8,634 nucleotides of DNA, from assembly GCA_015661965.1 (NCBI GenBank), contig DQVA01000249.1, positions 1 to 8,634 on the forward strand, read 5' to 3'. This DNA is from Candidatus Bipolaricaulota bacterium (GTDB lineage Bacteria; Bipolaricaulota; Bipolaricaulia; Bipolaricaulales; Bipolaricaulaceae). Under the pieces are notes generated by a model. It was not told where the DNA came from, did no database searches, and was given only the letters and a program-made list of their open reading frames with translations. A program made the position numbers and the translations under genes. This document shows, piece by piece, positions 1 through 5,176 of the stretch; position 1 is the first letter of the stretch; each line of letters begins with the position of its first letter.

Positions 1-42
1 CCCGGCACCATACTCCACTGAGAGCCCTTCGACCTCGATCAT
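1..42 (-). CDS. ABC transporter ATP-binding protein, N-terminal fragment
   Basis: Only the first 14 codons are visible; the gene runs off the left end. They read MIEVEGLSVEYGAG, which fits the first beta strand of an ABC ATPase, before the Walker A motif. The start codon overlaps the stop of the substrate-binding protein gene as ATGA (bases 39-42), the usual sign of translational coupling inside an ABC operon. The adjacent binding protein is of the NMT1/THI5/SsuA type, so this is probably the SsuB/TauB/NrtD-like energising subunit. That assignment comes from the short N-terminus and from context, since no catalytic motif lies within the window. Confidence 0.7.
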   Translation of the reverse strand, partial: MIEVEGLSVEYGAG

Positions 43-1055
43 TCCTGCCAGGCCGTGGTCACCTGGCGGTACTCCACCTCCCCCACCAGGTATCCCTTGG
101 CGTCAGCCCACTCCCGCACGAGTTCGAACAGGTCCTGGGGGACCGGACCGGGCCGGGGGAAGACCGGGATGTAGATCTCGTTTATGGCCTGTTCCACCCT
201 GGCCCGGCCCTCCGGTTCCAGGGTCTCCGGATCCAGGCCCGGGAAGAACAGCTCCACCGCGGTGTCCCACCCGGTGGCCAGCAGCTCCTCCCGGGGGGAG
301 GAGTTCAGCCGTTCCACAGCCCGGTTCACCGCCCGGAAGAAGGCGTTCAGCTCGTCCAGCCTGGCGGAGAGGAAAACCCGCTGGAACACGATCACGCTGG
401 GGGGGATGGGAATCCCGGCGAAATCAGAAAGCACCACCAATTCCGGCTTCCCCTCGAACTCGTAATGGAGCAGGTAGTCCACATAGGGCTGCGGGAGCAC
501 ACCGGCGGTCACCATGCCGAACACCACCCAGGTAGCGTTTATCAGCAGGTCGTCTTGGCCGATGAATCGATCCGCTGGAAGCAGCAACCCGTGGCTTTCG
601 AACAGCTTTTCCAGACAGAACTCCAGGTCGGACTGCCGGGGCACGGCGATCCTGAACCTATCGCCCCCTTCAGCTACGAAGTCGGAAAGCTCTTTCACTC
701 CGGAATATGCTTGGGTGATCAGGGCCAGGTGCGGGACCTCCTGGGAAACGGGGAAGTAAGCGGTGCTCACGATGGCCACCTCGTCCGGCATTTGGGAGGC
801 GAGCATCAGGGCAGAGGCAAGGTCGGTGACCAACGCGTCTACCTGCCTCGCCTGGAAAGCCACCATCCGATCCCGCTGCCCTGGAAGCGGTACCAGCTCC
901 ACCTCCACCCCCTCCTGTTGGAACAGGCCCCAGCTAACCCCCAGGGCCACCGGCACCGCCCCCATGAGCGGGGGCAAGGAAATCCGCAGGGGCGTTGCCA
1001 CAGACCCCAGAGCCAGAGGGAGGAAAACCGCGATGACAAGAACTTTCTTCAGCAT
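39..1055 (-). CDS. NMT1/THI5/SsuA-like ABC transporter substrate-binding protein
   Basis: This 338-residue protein is a probable periplasmic binding component of an importer for a small organic solute. Residues 1-20 form a signal peptide: a lysine pair, a hydrophobic core and an S-V-A cleavage site before TPLRISLPP. The mature start, the WGLFQQEGVEVELVPL segment (about 42-57) and ARQVDALVTDLASALML (about 69-85) match the way SsuA/THI5-like proteins (PF09084) begin: a strand, then an 'LGLFEKEGL.VEL' helix, then a 'G.vD' segment. No lipobox is seen. The ligand cannot be read from sequence; aliphatic sulfonates, taurine, nitrate and pyrimidine precursors are all used in this family. The gene ends in an ATGA overlap with an ABC ATPase gene. 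Its ATG lies 8 nt after a TATAAT box and has no Shine-Dalgarno, so its mRNA is probably leaderless. Confidence 0.85.
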   Translation of the reverse strand: MLKKVLVIAVFLPLALGSVATPLRISLPPLMGAVPVALGVSWGLFQQEGVEVELVPLPGQRDRMVAFQARQVDALVTDLASALMLASQMPDEVAIVSTAYFPVSQEVPHLALITQAYSGVKELSDFVAEGGDRFRIAVPRQSDLEFCLEKLFESHGLLLPADRFIGQDDLLINATWVVFGMVTAGVLPQPYVDYLLHYEFEGKPELVVLSDFAGIPIPPSVIVFQRVFLSARLDELNAFFRAVNRAVERLNSSPREELLATGWDTAVELFFPGLDPETLEPEGRARVEQAINEIYIPVFPRPGPVPQDLFELVREWADAKGYLVGEVEYRQVTTAWQE

Positions 1056-1063
1056 GGTTCGTC

Positions 1064-1093
1064 ATTATAGCCAGGGCCCAAGCCGCTCCACAA
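1064..1093 (-). promoter_or_regulatory. Promoter of the substrate-binding protein gene, probably leaderless
   Basis: Read on the minus strand, a perfect TATAAT (1064-1069) is preceded 18 bp upstream by TTGTGG (1088-1093), a partial -35 match. Eight bases separate the -10 box from the ATG at 1055, so transcription should start at or next to the start codon. There is no Shine-Dalgarno in those eight bases, which agrees with leaderless translation. Confidence 0.6.
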
Positions 1094-1125
1094 CGGCGCA
1101 CCTCGCCGAGCGTAACCTGCACCAC

Positions 1126-1154
1126 TTGTCAGGTGTAGATGCGAGTGCTATAGT
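1126..1154 (+). promoter_or_regulatory. Strong sigma-70-type promoter of the microprotein/lipoprotein unit
   Basis: TTGTCA (1126-1131) and TATAGT (1149-1154) each match consensus at five of six positions and are separated by exactly 17 bp. TG at 1146-1147, one base before the -10 box, makes it an extended -10 element. Transcription should start near 1160-1162, leaving a 5' leader of about 30 nt before the ATG at 1192. This is the best promoter match in the window. Confidence 0.75.
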
Positions 1155-1172
1155 GCAGGTAGAAACTATAGC
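1147..1172. promoter_or_regulatory. Perfect 8-bp inverted repeat over the -10 box and start site (candidate operator)
   Basis: GCTATAGT (1147-1154) and ACTATAGC (1165-1172) are exact reverse complements separated by 10 bp. The left arm contains the whole -10 hexamer, and the right arm falls a few bases after the predicted transcription start. Arm centres are 18 bp apart, typical of a dimeric helix-turn-helix repressor site that blocks RNA polymerase. Part of it could also form a hairpin, but only the right arm should be in the transcript, which favours a DNA operator. The regulator is not encoded in the window. Confidence 0.55.
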
Positions 1173-1175
1173 TCC

Positions 1176-1182
1176 AAGGAGG
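1176..1182 (+). promoter_or_regulatory. Ideal Shine-Dalgarno that defines the 26-codon gene
   Basis: AAGGAGG, continuing as AAGGAGGTG to 1184, is a nine-base match to the anti-Shine-Dalgarno end of 16S rRNA. The core ends nine bases before the ATG at 1192. It is the strongest ribosome binding site in the window and sits in front of the small gene, not the larger lipoprotein gene. This is the main reason to treat the small ORF as truly translated. Confidence 0.85.
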
Positions 1183-1191
1183 TGGCGTCTT

Positions 1192-1272
1192 ATGTGCTGT
1201 GGCTGGTGGCTGCTCGCGTTCTTCTGGTTCATCTGGCTCGGGGTATTCGCGGCGTGGTGGTGCTGTCCGTGA
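1192..1272 (+). CDS. 26-residue Cys/Trp-rich membrane microprotein
   Basis: I do not recognise this gene. It encodes 26 residues with no charged side chain: six tryptophans (5, 6, 12, 15, 22, 23), four cysteines (2, 3, 24, 25), many Phe/Leu/Ala residues and a final proline. The layout is nearly mirror-symmetric: Met-CC-G-WW at the start, a 15-residue hydrophobic core (LLAFFWFIWLGVFAA), then WW-CC-Pro at the end. This is the length of one membrane-spanning helix with an aromatic pair and a vicinal cysteine pair near each face. Translation is supported by the promoter, the ideal Shine-Dalgarno nine bases upstream, and a stop one base before the lipoprotein ATG. Possible roles are a metal- or thiol-reactive membrane peptide, a partner of the lipoprotein, or a Trp/Cys-sensing leader peptide. 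Function is unknown. Confidence 0.72.
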   Translation: MCCGWWLLAFFWFIWLGVFAAWWCCP

Positions 1273-1273
1273 C

Positions 1274-2083
1274 ATGACCCGCTATCTGGGGTTGGTCGCG
1301 GTCCTGGTGTTGGCCCTGGCGATCGGGGCCTGTGCCCAAAGCCTGGAGCAGATCTTGGCTCAGACTGGCTTGGACCCGGACCTCGTGTCCATGCTCACCG
1401 TGGAGCAGGGAGGGCAGAAGTTCCTGCTCGTGTTCGTTTTCATCGATGAGCGGACGCTCGAGTCCAACGTGCGGCCGGAGATCGCCCAGGCCATCGCCCC
1501 CTATGTGGGGCAAAACGCGGTGATGATCTGGGCCTACTCCGAGGACGGGGCCAGCTTCGACCCGGGGGCCATCTGGTTCGCCCAAGGGGAGGCCCTGGTG
1601 ACTCTGGCGCCGGAGCTGGTGGTCCCCATCGCGGGGGATTTCCTGTCCGGGGTGATCCCGGGCATGACCCCGGTGGCAGCGGTGGTGGTGCTGGGGGAGG
1701 CAATCGATCCCGCCCAGCCGTTTGAGATCCACTATGGGGATCTGGTCATGGCCTCCATGGCGGTCAACATGGCCCTGGCCCAGGCCGAGGCCACTGCCCA
1801 GGCGACAGCTCAGGCCGAGGCCACCGCACAGGCTCAGGCCACCGGCGAAGCCAGCGCCGCGGCCGAGGTGCAAGCCCAGGGGGTGGTGGTAGAAGGGGAG
1901 CCCTGCGGGCCCTGCGCCGAGGCGGAAGCGGAGCCCTGCGGTTGCGATCCCTGCAGTTGGCTCACCGCATGGTGGAGCAACTGCTGCCCCGAGGTGGCGT
2001 GTGCTGACTGCGATCCCTGTGACCCGTGCGCCACGGGCGGGTTCATCGTCCCGTTTTTGCTCCTGCTTCTTCTAGGCCTTTAA
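1274..2083 (+). CDS. Predicted lipoprotein with Ala/Gln linker, 11-Cys C-terminal cluster and hydrophobic tail
   Basis: I do not recognise this 269-residue protein. Residues 1-20 are a secretion signal ending in IGAC, a plausible lipobox with Cys20; cleavage by signal peptidase I after ACA is the alternative. Residues 21-165 form a mixed alpha/beta-looking domain (LVFVFIDERTL, VMIWAYSEDG, PVAAVVVLGEA). Residues 168-202 are a low-complexity Ala/Gln/Glu/Thr stretch with a 10-residue repeat. Residues 211-252 hold eleven cysteines (211, 214, 222, 224, 227, 237, 238, 243, 246, 249, 252), many in CGPC, CDPC or CC units. The protein ends in a hydrophobic tail (FIVPFLLLLLLGL). The ATG at 1274 is one base after the microprotein stop and has no good Shine-Dalgarno of its own, so translation is probably coupled. 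An in-frame start at 1199 would overlap the microprotein and displace the signal peptide. Metal binding or a disulfide knot is plausible but unproven. Confidence 0.8.
   Translation: MTRYLGLVAVLVLALAIGACAQSLEQILAQTGLDPDLVSMLTVEQGGQKFLLVFVFIDERTLESNVRPEIAQAIAPYVGQNAVMIWAYSEDGASFDPGAIWFAQGEALVTLAPELVVPIAGDFLSGVIPGMTPVAAVVVLGEAIDPAQPFEIHYGDLVMASMAVNMALAQAEATAQATAQAEATAQAQATGEASAAAEVQAQGVVVEGEPCGPCAEAEAEPCGCDPCSWLTAWWSNCCPEVACADCDPCDPCATGGFIVPFLLLLLLGL
1781..1840 (+). repeat. Two tandem 30-bp units encoding an Ala/Gln/Glu/Thr linker
   Basis: The units at 1781-1810 and 1811-1840 both begin CAGGCCGAGGCCAC and differ mainly at third codon positions. They encode AQAEATAQAT-type decapeptides. The coding repeat is better kept than the DNA repeat, so it is a selected or older duplication. 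It forms the linker between the folded domain and the cysteine cluster. Confidence 0.7.
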
Positions 2084-2885
2084 TCAGGGCCTCGATGGAA
2101 GGCCCGATGATTTCCGGGACGTAACCGCCCTCGAGCACAGCGAAGGTGGGGAGCTTAAGTTCCCCGAGGATGTAACCGATGTCGTAAAAGGCGTCGACCT
2201 CCAGGCCCAATGAGGCCAGGGGGTCGTCTTTATGTGTGTCGAAGCCCGCCGAGATGGCGAGTTGTTGGAACTCTTTTCCCGCTGCCTCTAGGGCCCGCTC
2301 CAGGGTGTCTATGTAAAGCTGCTTTCCACACCGGGGCGGGAGGGGGAAGTTGAGACAGTTCCCTTGGGATGCCTGTCCGGTGCCGGGGTAGTTGTACATG
2401 CGGTGTAGCGACACGTAGGTCACCTGGGGATCGCCGAAGAAGATGGCTTGGGTGCCGTTCCCGTGGTGGCCGTCGATGTCCATGATGAGGGTCTTCAGCC
2501 CCGAAAGTTTCACCGCGATGGCGATGTTGTTGAAGTAGCAGAACCCGCCCAGGAAATCCGGGCCGGCGTGGTGCCCGGGCGGTCTCATCAGGGAGAAGCC
2601 CCGCACCTGTTGGGCCAGGATGGCCCCCCCTGCCGACAGGCGGGCATAGAAGCCGATATTCGGGTAGGCAGGGCAGTCCGGGTCGAAGAAGTCACCGGTC
2701 TCCACCCGCCGCACCAGCTCCAGCGCATGTACGGCCAGGAGCTCCTCCCGACCGGCCGGGGCCGGCTCCTGAGAGGTGAAGCCTTTCCCGGTGAGGTACT
2801 CGTGGGCGATCCTCACCCGGGCCGGGCCCTCCGGATGCCCGATCCGCTGGTATTCCAAGCACCGGTGACTGAAAATGATGTCCAT
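2043..2885 (-). CDS. Histone deacetylase superfamily zinc amidohydrolase (AcuC/acetylpolyamine amidohydrolase type)
   Basis: This is a 280-residue cytoplasmic hydrolase of the arginase/deacetylase fold. Motifs appear in the family order: HPEGPARV (17-24), RPPGHHA with the His105/His106 pair, GGFCYFNNIAIA (113-124), DIDGHHGNGTQ (136-146), YPGTG (166-170), GFDTHKDDPL (214-223) and EGGY (252-255). By alignment to known deacetylases, the zinc ligands are Asp138, His140 and Asp216, and Tyr255 is the catalytic tyrosine, so the site looks intact. The length is short for the family (usually 300-380), with a compact C-terminus. Bacterial members deacetylate acetylpolyamines, acetylated proteins or other amides; the substrate cannot be read here. 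The ATG shares a CATG with a possible maf start on the other strand. The 3' end overlaps the convergent lipoprotein gene by 41 bp. Confidence 0.9.
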   Translation of the reverse strand: MDIIFSHRCLEYQRIGHPEGPARVRIAHEYLTGKGFTSQEPAPAGREELLAVHALELVRRVETGDFFDPDCPAYPNIGFYARLSAGGAILAQQVRGFSLMRPPGHHAGPDFLGGFCYFNNIAIAVKLSGLKTLIMDIDGHHGNGTQAIFFGDPQVTYVSLHRMYNYPGTGQASQGNCLNFPLPPRCGKQLYIDTLERALEAAGKEFQQLAISAGFDTHKDDPLASLGLEVDAFYDIGYILGELKLPTFAVLEGGYVPEIIGPSIEALIKGLEEAGAKTGR

Positions 2886-3474
2886 GCCGATCGATTATCC
2901 GAACGAGGGTCCCGGAACGCAACGGATCGTGCTTGCCTCGGGCTCCCCCCGGCGGGTTCAGCTCCTCGCCCTGCTGATACAGGATTTTCAGGTGGTGGTG
3001 CCAGAGGTGGACGAAGGACGGCCTGCCGTCCCCCAAGACCTGTTGATTGCGGCCAGGAGAAAGGCGGAAGCGGCAGGAGGGGAGGGGGACATCGTGATCG
3101 GTGCAGATACGGGCGTGTTCTTGAGCGGGAGGCACTTCGGCAAACCAGTAGACCTCGCCCAAGCACGGGAGTTCCTCCTGGCCCTGTCCGGCAGGTGGCA
3201 CGAGGTATACACCGGGGTGTGTGTGTTGGGGCCTGCCGGCGCGGGGACGGCCTTGGTCTCCACCCGGGTGAAGTTCTCCCCCCTCACGGACGAGGAGATC
3301 GAGTGGTATCTGGCAAACGAGGAAGTGCTGGACAAGGCGGGGGCGTATGCGATCCAGGGGCGGGCCGGGGCGTTCGTGGAGCGGATCGAAGGGGACTTCT
3401 TCAACGTGATGGGGTTCCCGCTGTACACGGTGTACCGGCTGCTCCGCGGTCAGGGCTGGCGCCCCGGGCCTTAG
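2875..3474 (+). CDS. maf: Maf-family nucleotide pyrophosphatase
   Basis: This 199-residue protein is a Maf/YhdE-type nucleoside triphosphate pyrophosphatase, a cytoplasmic house-cleaning enzyme that hydrolyses dTTP, UTP or modified nucleotides and is linked to division arrest. Visible motifs are LASGSPRR (20-27), VDE (45-47), GADTGVFLSGRHFGKP (76-91) with the ADT aspartate Asp78, LSGRWHEVYTGV (104-115) and GAYAIQGRAGAFVERIEGDF (156-175) leading into NVMGFPL. About 17 residues precede the first strand, more than the few usual in Maf. ATGs at 2875, 2878 and 2884 are in frame and none has a Shine-Dalgarno, so the start is uncertain; 2884 would share a CATG with the divergent deacetylase start. 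The stop overlaps the convergent nrnA-like stop by four bases. Substrate subclass (dTTP/UTP versus 7-methyl-GTP) is not assigned. Confidence 0.92.
   Translation: MMSMPIDYPNEGPGTQRIVLASGSPRRVQLLALLIQDFQVVVPEVDEGRPAVPQDLLIAARRKAEAAGGEGDIVIGADTGVFLSGRHFGKPVDLAQAREFLLALSGRWHEVYTGVCVLGPAGAGTALVSTRVKFSPLTDEEIEWYLANEEVLDKAGAYAIQGRAGAFVERIEGDFFNVMGFPLYTVYRLLRGQGWRPGP
2894..2922 (-). promoter_or_regulatory. Probable leaderless promoter of the deacetylase-family gene
   Basis: On the minus strand, GATAAT (2894-2899, five of six matches to TATAAT) has TTGCGT (2917-2922, a partial -35) 17 bp upstream. The -10 box is eight bases from the ATG at 2885, the same spacing as for the substrate-binding protein gene, and there is no Shine-Dalgarno between. 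The promoter lies inside the first codons of maf. Either element alone would be weak; the repeated layout raises my confidence. Confidence 0.45.
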
Positions 3475-4445
3475 CCCCCTTCCAGAAGCCGGCGGGCCGC
3501 CGCCACTATCGGGGGGATGGCCGCCGCCAGCCGAGCTACCTTGAGGGTGCAGCCGGCCGCCCGGGGATGGCCCCCGCCCCCGAACGCCAGCGCCACCCGG
3601 GACACGTCCGCGTAGCTCTTCGACCTGAGGGACACGTGCACCTCCCCCTCCGGCCACTCGCTGAACAGGACCGCCACCTCCACCCCGTGGATGGCCCGCA
3701 GCTCCCCCACGAACCCCTCGGTGTCCTCCTCGCTGCAGCCGGTGCGCCTGAGCATGTCCGCGGACACGTAAGCGTAGGCCAGCTGGCCCCCGGCCTCCAG
3801 CTGCAGTGTGCTCAACATCTCGACAAGCAGTCGCATGGTGTTCGGGGTCCGGTGCTCTAACACTGCCGAGGCGATCGGTTGGATGCTGGCACCCTGGCGG
3901 GTCAGCTCCGCCGCCGCCTCGAACACCTGGGCGTCCACGTTTCCGTACTTGAAGAACCCCGTGTCGGTGGCCAGGCCTAAAAGCAAGAGCTCGGCCAGCT
4001 CCCGGTCATATTCCACCAGGCGCTTCCCGATCTCGTGCACGATCAAGGCCACCGCCGCGTAGGAGGGATCGCAGAAGTTGAGGGCGCCGAAGCCGGTGTT
4101 GGTGACATGGTGGTCGATCACCACGTCGGGCTCCTGCCCCGAGAGGAGCTCTGCCGCAGTCCCGATGCGGGAAAGGGAGGAGGTGTCCACCACTACCGTG
4201 GTATCGAACTCCCTGCCCCGCAGTTCCTCCACGCTGCGGAGGACCCTCGTCCCTGGGATCTCCCGGTAGAACCAGGGCACGGGGTCGGGGATGCACCCTT
4301 CCGCCTCTTTACCCAGCCAGCGGAGGATTAACGTCAGGGCCGCCACCGAGCCGATGGCGTCCCCGTCCGGCCGTACATGCCCGATCACCAATGCCCGCCG
4401 AGCCGCCTTGAGCCGCTCGACCACTCGATCCAAGCTTGCTTTCAC
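3471..4445 (-). CDS. nrnA: DHH/DHHA1 phosphoesterase, NrnA-like (nanoRNase / pAp phosphatase)
   Basis: This 324-residue protein has the two-domain layout of NrnA, which degrades short oligoribonucleotides and removes the 3'-phosphate from pAp, linking RNA turnover with sulfur assimilation. The DHH domain shows GHVRPDGDAIGS (His23, Asp27 and Asp29 as metal ligands), VVDTS (Asp87), VIDHH (Asp111-His113) and TDTGFFKYGN (about 161-170). The C-terminal DHHA1 domain has GGGGHPRAAG (289-298), the substrate-binding glycine loop. Length and motif spacing are normal. I chose the GTG at 4443-4445 because AAAGG (4454-4458) lies eight bases before it. A TTG at 4466 would add seven residues and has no Shine-Dalgarno. 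It probably follows the GNAT gene in one transcript, though a 161-bp gap leaves room for its own promoter; I see none that is convincing. Confidence 0.9.
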   Translation of the reverse strand: MKASLDRVVERLKAARRALVIGHVRPDGDAIGSVAALTLILRWLGKEAEGCIPDPVPWFYREIPGTRVLRSVEELRGREFDTTVVVDTSSLSRIGTAAELLSGQEPDVVIDHHVTNTGFGALNFCDPSYAAVALIVHEIGKRLVEYDRELAELLLLGLATDTGFFKYGNVDAQVFEAAAELTRQGASIQPIASAVLEHRTPNTMRLLVEMLSTLQLEAGGQLAYAYVSADMLRRTGCSEEDTEGFVGELRAIHGVEVAVLFSEWPEGEVHVSLRSKSYADVSRVALAFGGGGHPRAAGCTLKVARLAAAIPPIVAAARRLLEGG

Positions 4446-4535
4446 AAGTGCCGCCTTTCTAGGCAAAAAGAGCGGGGGAGTGTAGGGGAAGCCTGGTCCA
4501 CCGCCCGAAAGGGGAACAGGCGCGGTTTTTGAATC

Positions 4536-4559
4536 GGGGCAGGCGTGTTCGCTGGCCCC
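4536..4559. other. Strong GC hairpin in the GNAT-nrnA spacer
   Basis: GGGGCAGGCG, a TGTT loop and CGCTGGCCCC form a 10-step stem with one A-G mismatch and one G-T pair. On the minus strand, in the direction of the flanking genes, it is followed by GATTCAAAAACC, so there is no U-tract and it is not a standard rho-independent terminator. It might stabilise mRNA ends or attenuate read-through into the nrnA-like gene. The remainder of the 4446-4606 gap shows no convincing gene or promoter. Confidence 0.4.
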
Positions 4560-4606
4560 CGCCTCCGGCCCAGGGGATGCGAACGATCTCGCCCTCCCGG
4601 GCCGCC

Positions 4607-5149
4607 TTAGCCACCCCCTCCCTCCTCGAATTCGACCCGCAGGATGCCCATGGTGATGACGTCGTGGAATTTCCCATCGCGGTATAGGGCCTGTCTGCGC
4701 ACCCCTTCCCTCCGGAAGCCGACCCGCTCGTAACAGCGCTGGGCCCGAGGGTTGAAGGAGTAGGTCTCAAGCTCCACCCGGTTCAGCCCCAGCTCGAAGA
4801 ACGCATGGCGGAGCATGGTCCGTACTGCCTCGGTGCCGTAGCCCTTGTCCCAGTACCCCTTATCGCCGATCACGATCCCAAGGGTGGCCACCCGGTTCTT
4901 CCAGTCTATCCGGTGCAGGCCGATGTTTCCGACGTGGACCCAGGAATCCCCTTCCCGCACCTCGATGGCCAGGATGAGGTCGTCCTTGCGGGAGAGATAG
5001 GACTCGAACCAGCGCTCCTCCTGGGCGCGGGACATGGGTTCGTACATGGAGAGGAACCTACGGACCTCGGGGTCGTTGAACCAGCGCACAAAGCGGGGGA
5101 TGTCCTCCCTTTCGATCGCCCTCAACCTCACGTCCTTTCCGTAGATCAT
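4607..5149 (-). CDS. GNAT-family N-acetyltransferase, RimJ/RimL type
   Basis: This 180-residue cytoplasmic acetyltransferase should transfer acetyl from acetyl-CoA to an amine. The opening GKDVRLRAIEREDIPRFVRWFNDPEV is characteristic of the RimJ/RimL group (Acetyltransf_3, PF13302). HVGNIGLHRIDWKNRVATLG (72-91) forms the central strands. Acetyl-CoA motif A follows as IGDKGYWDKGYGTEAV (94-109), with the Q/R-x-x-G-x-G/A-like KGYGT loop, and motif B is NPRAQRCYERVGF (133-145). AGGGAGAA, seven or fewer bases before the ATG at 5149, sets the start. The gene follows the flavoprotein stop by 27 bp. The target could be a protein N-terminus, an antibiotic, a polyamine or another small amine. The glycine-rich end (EEGGGG) is unusual but short. 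Confidence 0.9.
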   Translation of the reverse strand: MIYGKDVRLRAIEREDIPRFVRWFNDPEVRRFLSMYEPMSRAQEERWFESYLSRKDDLILAIEVREGDSWVHVGNIGLHRIDWKNRVATLGIVIGDKGYWDKGYGTEAVRTMLRHAFFELGLNRVELETYSFNPRAQRCYERVGFRREGVRRQALYRDGKFHDVITMGILRVEFEEGGGG

Positions 5150-5176
5150 AACTTCTCCCTGATGTGGATGAACCAG

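Noticed and set aside
1199..1273. N-terminal extension of the lipoprotein from an ATG at 1199
   Set aside because: It would add 25 low-complexity Gly/Ser/Arg residues before an otherwise clean signal peptide, has no Shine-Dalgarno, and overlaps the microprotein in another frame.
1258..1280. Programmed +1 frameshift joining the microprotein to the lipoprotein at CCG-TGA-C
   Set aside because: TGAC is a leaky stop context, as in prfB, but tRNA-Pro on CCG would re-pair poorly on CGT, there is no prfB-like Shine-Dalgarno spacing, and the lipoprotein has its own ATG and signal peptide. Coupled initiation is simpler.
2073..2096. Terminator-like hairpin AGGCC...GGCCT after the lipoprotein stop
   Set aside because: The stem is only five pairs and no T-run follows on either strand.
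4470..4606. Possible tRNA in the GNAT-nrnA spacer, suggested by GGTTTTTGAATC
   Set aside because: No acceptor stem, D arm or anticodon arm can be folded around it, and the T-loop consensus GGTTCGAATC is not met.
4459..4770. 103-residue minus-strand frame overlapping the GNAT gene
   Set aside because: Mostly a shadow of the GNAT gene in another frame, rich in Arg/Ser/Pro, with no family motif.
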